Below are positions 53,551 to 62,620 of a stretch of DNA of 64,000 nt, one piece after another; within the stretch, counting starts at the first letter, position 1; each line of letters begins with the position of its first letter. Source of the stretch: Ariolimax columbianus (Eukaryota > Mollusca > Gastropoda > Stylommatophora > Arionidae); contig JAVGWX010000011.1 in NCBI GenBank assembly GCA_036924085.1, positions 39,790,970-39,854,969 of the forward strand. Direction: 5' to 3'. The translations under genes were made by a program, and so were the position numbers. Under the pieces are notes generated by a model, which was given only the letters and a program-made list of their open reading frames with translations, was not told the DNA's origin and searched no databases.

Positions 53551-54091
53551 GCAGTGAAGACAATCGTTGATGAAAGGTTTATACCTCCTTCGTCTTGGTA
53601 GTTCACCATATCTTGAGCCTATGACAGCACGGATTTCACATTAAAGTGAAAATCTTCAATTTGGTATTAAAACAAATCATCCGTGACTGTCATAAAGACC
53701 CTAGCAAAATGAAAACCCCCCTCGACGATCAAAGAAAGCATATGTCCAGTAACATTCTTAGAAAAGCTAAATGGAGTTTGAATTAACTTCTGCCTGACCC
53801 TTGCTTTTTTAGGTATTTAAAATTTTACATCTGAAAGTGCACAAAGAAGAAAAAAAACACATAATTATACATGAATAGGGACTACAAAATGTACGCAAAA
53901 AAGGCAACAAAATGAATCCATCCTTACTTTAATACAACAGAATTCAAGAGCAAGTCAATAATAGGTCACAAATGGCAATACCTACTACATATTGCCGAAG
54001 CATTCAACTACCTGGGAACAGACATTAACATGCCAGTTTGAATACCAGGATTCCAAGTATTCCATATAATATAATTCAGACCAAATTGAGT
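53551..54091. other. 3' flank of CCDC174
   Basis: A+T-rich. It should hold the CCDC174 3' UTR and poly(A) signal on the minus strand, but no canonical AATAAA (TTTATT on plus) is seen, so a variant signal would have to be used. Confidence 0.4.
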
Positions 54092-55320
54092 TTATAGATT
54101 TTTGTTAGCTTGAATACTGGACAGAAAATCCTGAATCTTTTTATCTGCCTCTGGGCCAGTAGCAACCTGTTTGTTATCTTCACTGCTGTGCTGAAGCTGT
54201 TTTTGTATCTTCAGCTGTTCTGCTGTATACAGGACAGGTGTTCCAGAGATTTGATTCCTAATTCTGGACTCTGCCACTGAATCTTCATACTGCTTGACAG
54301 TGAATTGTTTAGCAGCTGTAAAGCTACCAGGAGTATATGGAATAGCTGTCACTGTGGTGGGGTTAACAGATAAAATCTCTACCGATGCCACCTCTAGGTT
54401 CTTTACGTACCTTGTGTCCATGATAGCCATCTTCGGGATTTTTGATCGTTTTGGTTCACTTATGGTGCTATCAGCCACAATCTTTATAGGGTCTGAGGTA
54501 CTAGCAAAATGTGATGTTGCTGATGTAGTTCCAGAATTATCAAGCACAGATGTACTTCTACTGTTAGAGAAACTAGCGTTTCCAAGAGCTTCTCCAGACA
54601 ATTGTTGATTGTTAACACCAGGATAGTAATTGTATTGTTGTTGTGGAACAGGGTTGGACAGATACTGTGTTGTTAATTGCTGCTGGTGAAAATATTGCTG
54701 CTGCTGTGGTATATGGTAATGCTGGGCGTAGCCCCCATGATACTGAGGACCAGAGCTTCCAACCTGCAGCTGATTCTGATGAAATTGTGTGGCCTGGACC
54801 GTTGGATCATAATAATTATAGTGCAAGTTTTGATAACCTGCATATGGTCCAATCTGAGTAGTACTAGAATACATAACCGTATTGGTATGATGCGGTTCTT
54901 GGGGTGTACTTGGCAGGCCTGCTTCATGAATGTTGGCTGCAGTCTCCAAGATGTTACCAGCGTAGCTATTGGCATTCATATGGCCCTGTTCATGAGTTGT
55001 ACTTGAAGATTTGGTTTCCTGAAGCTCAGCCGGAGTCTCTGATTTTATGGTCTCTAAGGTGATACTTGGTTTACTGCAAGCTTGGGTGTTTCTATGGGCC
55101 TTATTTTCAACTATGTGCACACCCGATGAAGCTAACAGTTCTTTATTACAACTAGCAGGATGGGATGTCTTGGACAGTGCTTGAAGCCGCTTGACATGGC
55201 TGCTGTTTGATGCTTGGTAAGATCTGCCTTTTGGTTCTTCAAAGTATGCAGATGGCGGTGCAAATTCTTGTTCTCTCTCGTCTCTAAGGGTTTCAATGTA
55301 ATTCTTCTTACTTGGTAAAT
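54092..55320 (-). CDS. CCDC174: CCDC174 terminal exon (partial gene)
   Basis: Minus-strand acceptor CAATTTCTCAG ends at 55321; the exon opens with two bases of a split codon and is open for 408 residues to TAA (54094-54092). The first residues, LPSKKNYIETLRDEREQEFA then PPSAYFEEPKGR, align with the C-terminal block of human CCDC174 (SDLRAERDPEFAPPSDYF). CCDC174 is a nuclear protein linked to splicing and the exon junction complex. In human the protein ends soon after this block; here about 370 more residues follow. They include a Q/H/Y-rich stretch (YHIPQQQQYFHQQQ, PQQQYNYYPG), a basic patch (EPKRSKIPKMAIMD) and a C-terminal helix (ADKKIQDFLSSIQANKNL). The extension may be lineage-specific or two genes may be fused. 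I place the gene from memory of one block, so confidence is moderate; that it is a real host exon is much surer. Earlier exons are off the right edge. Confidence 0.68.
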
Positions 55321-55369
55321 CTGAGAAATTGATTACAATAGATTAATATATTATATGACGTAGTATATA

Positions 55370-55645
55370 TTTCTTATTCTGCATTTGTCCTAGAAAGGAC
55401 ATTGTGTCAAAGTTCACAGTGAGGCTGCGATATCTTTATCTTTCGTTAGACACATCCAATCAATTTTAGCTGGCTTTTTTGGATATCCAGTTGGCCTCCC
55501 CACTAGCATTCCTATTCTCTTAGCAAGACTTCACTAGTGCAGACTGTTTTCAGGGCCACGGCTTGGAGGTGGAACAGGGTCTTGGTCAGCTCTGATTAGC
55601 TAACCCTGATACAAGAGTATAGAAAATGCTGCCATCTCACTAAAC
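55370..55645 (-). mobile_element. SINE-A copy
   Basis: The minus strand holds CTGATTAGCT--AGAGCTGACC, AAGACCCTGTTCCACCTCCA, GCCGTGGCCCTGAAAACAGT, CTGCACTAGTGAAGTCTTGC, and the 3' part CACTGTGAACTTTGACACAA. About 35 bp inside the CCDC174 intron from the exon. Confidence 0.72.
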
Positions 55646-55674
55646 CAGATTCAGCACAGCATAACTGAACTATA

Positions 55675-55860
55675 AATATAAACTTAACTTAACATCTTTA
55701 TACTGGTTTAGAAGACTCTGCAGAGTCTGTATACAACCAGTTTCATTTACATTTCCTTGCTCTAAAAGCTATGCGCATCCAATCTATTCTTAAATGCATT
55801 AATTGTCCGTGTCTCCACTACTTCCTGTGACAATGTATTCCAAGCATATTCATCACTCTC
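55675..55860 (-). mobile_element. CRh LINE, left part of a split copy
   Basis: Intact hairpin CTGGTTTAGAAGACTCTGCA / GAGTCTGTATACAACCAG at 55703-55740, then the end of the ORF (minus: TLSQEVVETRTINAFKNRLD-like). It parallels 52681-52840 and is interrupted by RH1; the sequence resumes at 60320. Confidence 0.78.
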
Positions 55861-55872
55861 AGACTACAAAAA

Positions 55873-56710
55873 CCTCAAAATACTACAGTGGAATGCGGAG
55901 GGAGTCATTAACAAAAAACATTCCCTAACACATCACCTGCATGAAGGTAAGATTGACGTGGCATGTATCCAAGAAACGCACCTCAACAATAATCATAAAT
56001 TCTCAATCAGAGGATACCAGACCTTCCGCCTAGATAGAGAAGGCCACAAAGGAGGGGTCCTGATACTGACCAGAAACTGCATACCGAGTAGCGCTGTATC
56101 TGTCAATCACACCGGACAAGCAGAAATTGTAGGAGTTGACATAATGGCTCAAGAGACGAAGCTCCGCATTTTCAATCTGTACGGACCACCAAATAGAGAC
56201 CTATCGCTCTCAAGTATGGAGGTCAGAGACTCGAACTGCATAGTAGTTGGAGATTTCAACAGCCACTCGGAGAGATGGGGATACTCTGACACAGACAGCA
56301 GAGGTGACGAAGTGGAAGATTGGGAGATAGATGCAAATCTCTCCCTAATCAATAGGCCGGAGGATAGCCCTAGCTTCTATTCAAGAACATGGCATACCAC
56401 CTCGACTCCAGATTTGGCCTTCTCCACACAAGACATACACCATAAAATAGACCGCCAGGTGCTAAACCAACTGGCAGGTAGCGACCACAGGCCGATCAGG
56501 CTAACCATTGACATGGAAGTAGGCCCACAGGAAACAAAACTGCTCCCACGTTGGAATTACAAACGAGCCAACTGGGACAGATTTGCAATCCTGACAGATG
56601 GGCTGTGTGAAACCATCAACACACGAAACACCAAAATGAAGCCCATGGTGGAGAGCCTAAGCAAGGTAATAATGCAAGCCGCCACTGAAACCATCCCAAG
56701 ATGGGGCTAG
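55873..56710 (+). CDS. RH1 APE endonuclease domain
   Basis: Open from the 5' truncation, beginning LKILQWNAEGVINKKHSLTH. The motifs of the AP-endonuclease fold are all present: QWNAEG (metal/Asn), DVACIQETHL (catalytic Glu), a LYGPPN loop, IVVGDFNSHSERWGY (catalytic Asp/Asn), TPDLAFS, and LAGSDHRPIRL (catalytic Asp-His). This domain nicks target DNA to prime reverse transcription. It ends in TAG at 56708-56710. The downstream RT frame (GARKNYKPYWND) is one base off, so a single extra T near 56704 is the likely break. Confidence 0.88.
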
Positions 56711-58511
56711 GAAAAACTATAAGCCCTATTGGAATGATGAGTTACAGAAAGTGGAAGATGCAGTAACAAATGCTAGGAACATGGCAGAGCGAGAAAAATC
56801 CATGGAGGCAAACATCGCCCTCAAAGCTGCCACGGCGAAGTACAAACACACTCTCAAGCAAACAGCAAGAGAAAGCTGGAAAAATAAAACGGAAAGTCTA
56901 AACCTGGACAAAGACGGGAACAAGCTATGGAAGCTAGTCAGAGCCATGAACGATGAAACCCCGTCAAATAAACAAATTACTATCAAGCAGGGCGAGAACT
57001 TGATCACAGGTAAGAAAGCCGCAAACGCCTTTGTCGATCACTATGCCAGAGCAAACCACATCGAGGTCCCTGCAGATAAGCATACAGACATTAGCGAAGA
57101 GCTAAAGGGGCACGAAAACATGAATACGGCACCTGAAGAGCACATGATGGCCAAATTAACAATGCGCGAAATGGAAGAGGCTATGAGAACACTAAAGAAA
57201 AGGAAATCTCCCGGAAAAGACGGGATAACAAACGAAATGCTGATGGGGCTGGGCCAAACAGCGAAGAGGAAACTGCTATCGGTCCTGAACCAAAGCTGGA
57301 AAAGGGGAATTGTACCACAGGCATGGAAAGACGCAATACTGGTACCAGTACCAAAAACAGGAAAGGACAAAACAGATCCAAATGGATACAGGCCCATAAG
57401 CCTACTGAGCTGTGTCGGCAAGCTGATGGAACGGATGATAAACACCAGACTGATGTGGCATCTGGAAGAAAAACGAATATTAATTCCACAGCAAGCCGGC
57501 TTTAGACAGCACAGATCCACTGAGGACCAGGTCATCCTCATAGCCCAGGAGATAGAAGATGCCTACCAGGCACAGAAACACACAGTAGCTGTTTGGGTGG
57601 ATCTGGAAAAGGCATTTGACAAAGTCTGGAAAGATGGACTTCAAGATGGAGTCAAGCTGAGAAGAAGTGATGTTTGTGGGAAGATGTACAAGTGGATCAA
57701 CCACTACCTCAAACAAAGAACGGCCAGAGTCCAAGTACAAGGGCAGATGAGCAAAAAGGTGACACTCGAGCAGGGAGTACCCCAAGGGGGAGTACTGTCA
57801 CCCACACTCTTCCTGGTATATATAAACGATATTACAGAGAATATACCAAGAAGAGTCCATAGCTCAATGTTTGCAGACGATCTGGCTATGGGGACCTCTG
57901 AAAAGAATCTCACCATAGCAAGAAATCGGATGCAGACGGCCCTAACATCGCTGGAAGAGTGGGCGAACTCATGGCTGGTCAAAATAAACGAGGAGAAAAC
58001 CACATGCACAATATTCTCGCTTTCATTAAAACCCCAAAGTACCAAATTAAGTCTAAATGGCAAATTCCTGCAGCCAAACGACAACCCAACCTATCTGGGA
58101 GTCACATTTGATCGGCGCATGACATGGAAAAGTCAGATTGAGAGAAACCGAATGAAAGCCAGAGAAAGAATGGCCATCATGAGGAAACTTGCTGGCACAA
58201 GCTGGGGAGCAGACGAAGGCATACTAAAGAAACTGTACACTGGAAGAGTGAGACCAGTTCTCGAGTATGGCATTGCGGCATGGACAACAGCAGCGAAGGC
58301 GAACTTCGATAAAGTTAACAAACTTCAAAACCATAGCTCAATGTTTGCAGACGATCTGGCTATGGGGACCTCTGAAAAGAATCTCACCATAGCAAGAAAT
58401 CGGATGCAGACGGCCCTAACATCGCTGGAAGAGTGGGCGAACTCATGGCTGGTCAAAATAAACGAGGAGAAAACCACATGCACAATATTCTCGCTTTCAT
58501 TAAAACCCTAA
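56711..58511 (+). CDS. RH1 reverse transcriptase domain
   Basis: Reads KNYKPYWNDELQKVEDAVTN, a Lys-rich connector (LKAATAKYKHTLKQTARESW), then LKKRKSPGKDGITNEML and the RT core: DPNGYRPISLLSCVGKLMER (fingers), QAGFRQHRSTEDQVI, VWVDLEKAFDKVW (motif A), LEQGVPQGGVLSPTLF (motif B), SSMFADDLAMG (motif C, catalytic FADD), LVKINEEKTTC (motif D), YLGVTFDRRMTW (motif E). Every catalytic residue is present. The palm-thumb segment from motif C onward is repeated in frame (57857-58330, 58331-58804); the second copy mutates CAA to TAA at 58509, ending the frame. Confidence 0.9.
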
Positions 58512-58804
58512 AGTACCAAATTAAGTCTAAATGGCAAATTCCTGCAGCCAAACGACAACCCAACCTATCTGGGAGTCACATTTGATCGGCGCATGACATG
58601 GAAAAGTCAGATTGAGAGAAACCGAATGAAAGCCAGAGAAAGAATGGCAATCATGAGGAAACTTGCTGGCACAAGCTGGGGAGCAGACGAAGGCATACTA
58701 AAGAAACTGTACACTGGAAGAGTGAGACCAGTTCTCGAGTATGGCATTGCGGCATGGACAACAGCAGCGAAGGCGAACTTCGATAAAGTTAACAAACTTC
58801 AAAA
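57857..58804 (+). repeat. 474-bp in-frame tandem duplication in RH1 RT
   Basis: Copy 1 is 57857-58330 and copy 2 is 58331-58804. Only two differences were seen: 58035 C versus 58509 T (the nonsense) and 58175 C versus 58649 A. 474 is 158 codons. The junction shares CC before ATAGCTC. The RH1 copy at 1887-3100 is single-copy here. Confidence 0.93.
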
Positions 58805-59165
58805 CCAAGCCATGAGAATTATAACAGGTGGCATGAAGTCAACGCCAATTGTAGAACTTGAAAAGATTACAAAACTGCAATCCATGACCGATAGAAGAGA
58901 CTGCAGAGCCCAGCTGCAGTCAGAGAAACTCCGAAGACTGACCGACCATCCAATGCACGAGAGACTAAACAATTTGGGAAATGGGAAACTAAAGGGGAGA
59001 AACTTTGCAGAAATAGCCAAAGCAAAGATGCACGAAGATCCCATAAACGCACTAACAACACCAAAACCCATCACTACTGTACGAAAACCTACCTGGAGGC
59101 AGGATATATTTCCAGAGGTGGTAGAAAATATACCAGGTATTGCAAACAAAAAACTGCCAGACTGA
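58512..59165 (+). pseudogene. RH1 thumb/connector after the nonsense
   Basis: Same frame as the RT after the stop: RRMTWKSQIERNRMKARERM, GRVRPVLEYGIAAWTTAAKA, AMRIITGGMKSTPIVELEKI, LRRLTDHPMHERLNNLGNGK, RKPTWRQDIFPEVVENIPGI, ending NKKLPD-stop. The stop results from six A at 59148-59153 instead of the five in the 2.6 kb copy. Confidence 0.85.
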
Positions 59166-59528
59166 AAAAGAAAGGAGAGATACTACCCTAAGCCTCATAA
59201 TGAAAAGCTACCCAAGCATGGACTGGACCCATGCATACACCGACGGTTCTGTAACAAACACAACACAGAAATAGCCAAAGCAAAGATGCACGAAGATCCC
59301 ATAAACGCACTAACAACACCAAAACCCATCACTACTGTACGAAAACCTACCTGGAGGCAGGATATATTTCCAGAGGTGGTAGAAAATATACCAGGTATTG
59401 CAAACAAAAAACTGCCAGACTGAAAAAGAAAGGAGAGATACTACCCTAAGCCTCATAACGAAAACCTACCCAAGCATGGACTGGACCCATGCATACACCG
59501 ACGGTTCTGTAACAAACACAACACAGAA
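59013..59528 (+). repeat. 258-bp in-frame tandem duplication in RH1
   Basis: Copy 1 is 59013-59270 and copy 2 is 59271-59528; 258 is 86 codons. Differences: CATAATGAAAAGC versus CATAACGAAAACC. Both copies carry the six-A frameshift, so the indel preceded the duplication. The breakpoint shares CAGAA. Confidence 0.93.
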
Positions 59529-60114
59529 CGGAGGGGCAGGAGCATTCCTGAACCTACCAAATGGCAGAAAAATAACACTGTCATTCGCTACTGGTAAGTA
59601 CACAAGCAATTTCAGAGCGGAGGCAGAGGCACTGAGGGCGGCAGTGGAAGAAATGGTGACACACAGTGAAAATGAAAGCCATATAGTCCTGCTGACAGAT
59701 GCTCTCGCCGTAGTCACAGCGCTAAAAAGCCAGAAAAACACTGAGCTTAATGACTTAAGAGCAGCACTCTGCAAACTGTGCCAGCAGTCCGCACCAAAAA
59801 GGGTAGTGGTACAGTGGGTCCCATCACACTGCAACATCCAAGGCAACGAGGAGGCAGACAGACTGGCAAAAGAAGGTGCAAGACTACCACAAACAGATAC
59901 CAGTATGACGTACGAAGAGTCAAAACGGCTTATCAAAGCCAGATACATGACCAAATGGGAAACCGAACATACTGGTTACACCAAAAACGATGCCTATTAC
60001 CAGTTGAACCGAAGAGAGCAGGTCGTTGTCTTCAGACTTCGCACTGGCCACAATAGACTGAGGTACCACCTATTCAACAAATTGAAGATAGGGTGTACCG
60101 ACGAATGCCCGTGA
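59398..60114 (+). CDS. RH1 RNase H and zinc-knuckle C-terminus
   Basis: Contains all four RNase H catalytic motifs: THAYTDGSVT (Asp), NFRAEAEALRAAVEEM (Glu), IVLLTDALAVVTAL (Asp) and VVQWVPSHCNIQGNEEADRL (His/Asp). The enzyme degrades the RNA strand of the RNA:DNA hybrid. Downstream is the RH1 C-terminus (REQVVVFRLRTGHNRLRYHL, FNKLKIGCTDECP). TGA at 60112-60114 replaces the Cys codon of the CPCG knuckle that other copies keep (DECPCGTG). After it the same frame reads GTGKMTAEHLLQNCPTYEDQ to FFEKIMVTV and the true stop at 60283-60285. Confidence 0.9.
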   Translation: MQTKNCQTEKERRDTTLSLITKTYPSMDWTHAYTDGSVTNTTQNGGAGAFLNLPNGRKITLSFATGKYTSNFRAEAEALRAAVEEMVTHSENESHIVLLTDALAVVTALKSQKNTELNDLRAALCKLCQQSAPKRVVVQWVPSHCNIQGNEEADRLAKEGARLPQTDTSMTYEESKRLIKARYMTKWETEHTGYTKNDAYYQLNRREQVVVFRLRTGHNRLRYHLFNKLKIGCTDECP

Positions 60115-60319
60115 GGTACTGGTAAAATGACCGCCGAACATCTGCTGCAGAACTGCCCGACATACGAAGATCAGAGAGAGCAGATGTGGCCATCATCAGT
60201 GGAACTGCAAGACAAGCTCTATGGCAGTGGCGACAGCCTCAGGATGACCGCCGCTTTTTTCGAAAAAATAATGGTTACTGTCTGACTGCGTACGCAGAAG
60301 AAGAAGAAGACTACAAAAA

Positions 60320-60412
60320 TATTTCCTAATATTTAATCTGGACCTTTCTTTAGTTAATTTGTAGCTTTGCTCTCTTGTTCTTGTAGGTGGTTGTATTTTG
60401 ATATGTACAGAC
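60320..60412 (-). mobile_element. CRh LINE, right part of the split copy
   Basis: ATATTTCCTAATATTTAATC and TTAGTTAATTTGTAGCTTTG continue the CRh sequence of 55675-55860 and match 52858-52945. Confidence 0.78.
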
Positions 60413-60685
60413 AATAGAAAGAGTCAGTTTTATGTGGCCATAAATAAAAAAGAACAACAATCTACCAAATGGTCTTCAGCAGGGGCGAAGAACCAAACAT
60501 ATGAGATGTTCTAACTAATCTACATGGCTAAGATGGGAGTGGTTAAAGAAATATGCTATGCTGTAGTACACACAATAGAATAAGCACAGGATCATGAATT
60601 GGTGACATAAAATGAAGAACGTGTGCATACATAAATAAATCATTTGGGTGCTTAACTCTTGCCATTTCTTTGGTAGCTGGTTACC
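60413..60685. other. CCDC174 intron, unassigned
   Basis: No element recognised. Confidence 0.4.
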
Positions 60686-60689
60686 GTGA

Positions 60690-60938
60690 CTCTTCTTGCC
60701 TAACAAGGGTATACTTGAGAAGGTGGTCCAGGGCCCTTCTGGCTGTAGAACAATGTGAGGCTCCTCCATAAGCTCACCCCTATTGGGATCACAGTGTCGA
60801 TCCCCACCTCGTTGGCCAGACTGCGGTAATGTTTGATCAGAATGATTCATGTGATCCTGATTACTCTTCGCTGACCGATCATCCAAAACCATTGCCATAG
60901 AAACTACCACACTGGGAGATTGGGGGGGGGGGGGGGGG
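60690..60938 (-). mobile_element. SINE-B fragment and G17 tract
   Basis: Plus strand ACTTGAGAAGGTGGTCCAGG, CATAAGCTCACCCCTATTGG, CCACCTCGTTGGCCAGACTG, then one minisatellite unit (GATCAGAATGATTCATGTGA). 17 consecutive G at 60922-60938. Confidence 0.62.
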
Positions 60939-60984
60939 TGTAACAAAGAATGATATATTTATGGTTCTTTAATTATTTGAGGGG

Positions 60985-61245
60985 GAAGGAAAAATAGAAA
61001 ATAGGGGCAGCACAGTGAATGAGCTAACCAGAGTTGAGCAAGACCCTCTTCCGTCTCCAAGTGGTGGCCCTAGAAACAGGCTGCACTAGTGTAGTCTGGC
61101 TAAGAAAATGGGATCATAGTTGGAATGGAAGCCCGGTATTCGAAAAAGTCAGTCTGAAATTGGATGTCAGCCGAAAACTGCAGATATCGCTGTAAACTTT
61201 GATACAACGTACTTTTCACAGCATATGTCTAAGAAGGATAGATGA
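60985..61245 (+). mobile_element. SINE-A copy
   Basis: CAGCACAGTGAATGAGCTAA, GAGCAAGACCCTCTTCCGTC, TCCAAGTGGTGGCCCTAGAA, ACAGGCTGCACTAGTGTAGT, CTGGCTAAGAAAATGGGATC, CGCTGTAAACTTTGATACAA. The cleanest example of the shared domain. Confidence 0.78.
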
Positions 61246-61730
61246 TATCAGAGAGACACTGAAGAAACACAGAATGACAACAACATTGGCAACAAAGATG
61301 GCAAGTGACAGAAAACTATACCTCCCCAAGACGTCTAACGACACAAGTTGATAGAAGATGTCTAAGAAGAAAAACGAGAGGGGAATTTTAGGAAAATGTA
61401 TCATCACGTTCCGTTTCACTCTGTTAGGAGCATGGGAGATACATCTACAGTTGACCTCCTTGTAGGAAGCTTGCATACAAGCATATGTGTGATATCGTAG
61501 AGGTGGTTTTGTTGTACTTTGTTTTAAATGAGGTTGTTGGTTCTATGCTGAACCCTACTTTATTGCTTTTACGATACGCATAGGTTGGTGCAGTAATCTT
61601 ATTCTTTCGATCCCATTAAGCAGTCCAAGGATCCATATAAGTATTGAATGTATTAAATCATTTGGCTTGAAACACCTCATGAGTATATAGAGATAAAGAT
61701 TGTTGTTTTTGTTGTTTCGAAAGCCCATAA
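61246..61730. other. CCDC174 intron, unassigned
   Basis: Short Arg-rich plus-strand patch around 61220-61370 may be a LINE scrap; not supported enough to call. Confidence 0.35.
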
Positions 61731-61734
61731 TGTG

Positions 61735-62020
61735 TCGGGTTGCAGTATCTTTCCTCACATCTCGAAGGTGCTGATGGTGGACTGGGGTCCTCCAGGTGAT
61801 TGTGCTATGCTTGGCTTCACCTATGTGTCACTCGCTACTACAGGGATCATGTTGCTCCCTCACCTCGTTAGTCAGGCAGCCATGAAAACAGTCCACTTCC
61901 AGGGAGGACTACTAGGAAGCCAAGGTGAGGGTCTTGGCCAGCATATTATGCCTGTACCCTGACTAACATGTCTGATCAGTATATTTTGCCTGACCAGACA
62001 TTAGTTTTCTTCCCCTTTGA
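61735..62020 (-). mobile_element. SINE-B copy
   Basis: Plus strand CCTCACATCTCGAAGGTGCT, GTGCTATGCTTGGCTTCACC, CTCACCTCGTTAGTCAGGCA, CCACTTCCAGGGAGGACTAC, GGTGAGGGTCTTGGCCAGCA, one minisatellite unit, GCCTGACCAGACATTAGTTT. Confidence 0.77.
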
Positions 62021-62224
62021 GGAAAATTAAATGGTTTCCAAATACAAACTGGTGCAGGTTATCCCTGCTGCCAGGTAGCTGAAGGGTATCTGTAGTGTGT
62101 TCTTTATTTTGTAATGTTTACTTCCTGCGGCTTACCAGAAACAATAGTACACATTGGAAACCCAAATGTATACAATGCCTTGATGGCCATGACTTGAAGT
62201 GGGCAGCGACAGGAGAATCAACAC

Positions 62225-62620
62225 TGAACTACTTGCATCTCACTTGTACAAGCTTCCACAGAGAACAGCCAGGATCTGATATAGCAGAAGTATACTACTT
62301 TTTGCCAATAAGAGATCAAATGACAGTATTCAGACTGTGAATGGGTCACTGCAGACTGAAAAATCATCTGTTCAATAAATAAAAAATTGGACACACTGAC
62401 ATGTGCCCATGTAGGGAGAACAAACAAACATTCAAATGTGTTCTGCAGATCTGCTGACTCCACAAGAGGAGCAGAGTGACTACATGGCCCTCCCCAACCC
62501 AATTGCAAGATAAACTGTATGGCGATACGACAAGCCTGAGAAGGACTACCAGGTTTATGAGTAAGATAGATAGGATTATTTGAAAGTGAACAACAAAGAA
62601 GAAGAAGAAGAAGCAATATT
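62225..62620 (+). mobile_element. RH7 LINE 3' end with (GAA)n tail
   Basis: YYFLPIRDQMTVFRL-MGHCRL, KNHLFNK-KIGHTDMCPC, a knuckle remnant, PIARQTVWRYDKPE, and a tail AAAGAAGAAGAAGAAGAAGC at 62594-62613. In-frame stops in the GHCRL and FNK regions. Confidence 0.68.

Larger units (their letters stand above)
55861..60319 (+). mobile_element. RH1 LINE, longest copy, 12-bp duplications
   Basis: AGACTACAAAAA at 55861-55872 and 60308-60319 bracket a 4435-bp insert (55873-60307). It is 5'-truncated exactly at the start of the APE endonuclease, so ORF1 is missing. Domain order is endonuclease, reverse transcriptase, connector, RNase H, zinc-knuckle C-terminus, a 3' UTR of only about 12 bp (the palindrome CTGCGTACGCAG, 60286-60297), and a (GAA)n tail. 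RNase H plus APE places it in the broad I/LOA/R1-like group of LINEs. Damage: frameshift near 56704, in-frame tandem duplications of 474 bp and 258 bp, nonsense at 58509-58511, +1 A frameshifts at 59148-59153 and 59406-59411, nonsense at 60112-60114. It sits inside a CRh copy. Confidence 0.93.

Noticed and set aside
59148..59153. Six-A run as a programmed frameshift between RT connector and RNase H
   Set aside because: The copy at 2588-2592 has five A and an open frame, so a simple +1 indel explains it. The heptamer is in the wrong phase for -1 shifting.
55873..60307. Domesticated or active LINE
   Set aside because: Two nonsense codons, several frameshifts, two duplications and loss of ORF1 show that it cannot move itself; target duplications and tail show ordinary insertion.
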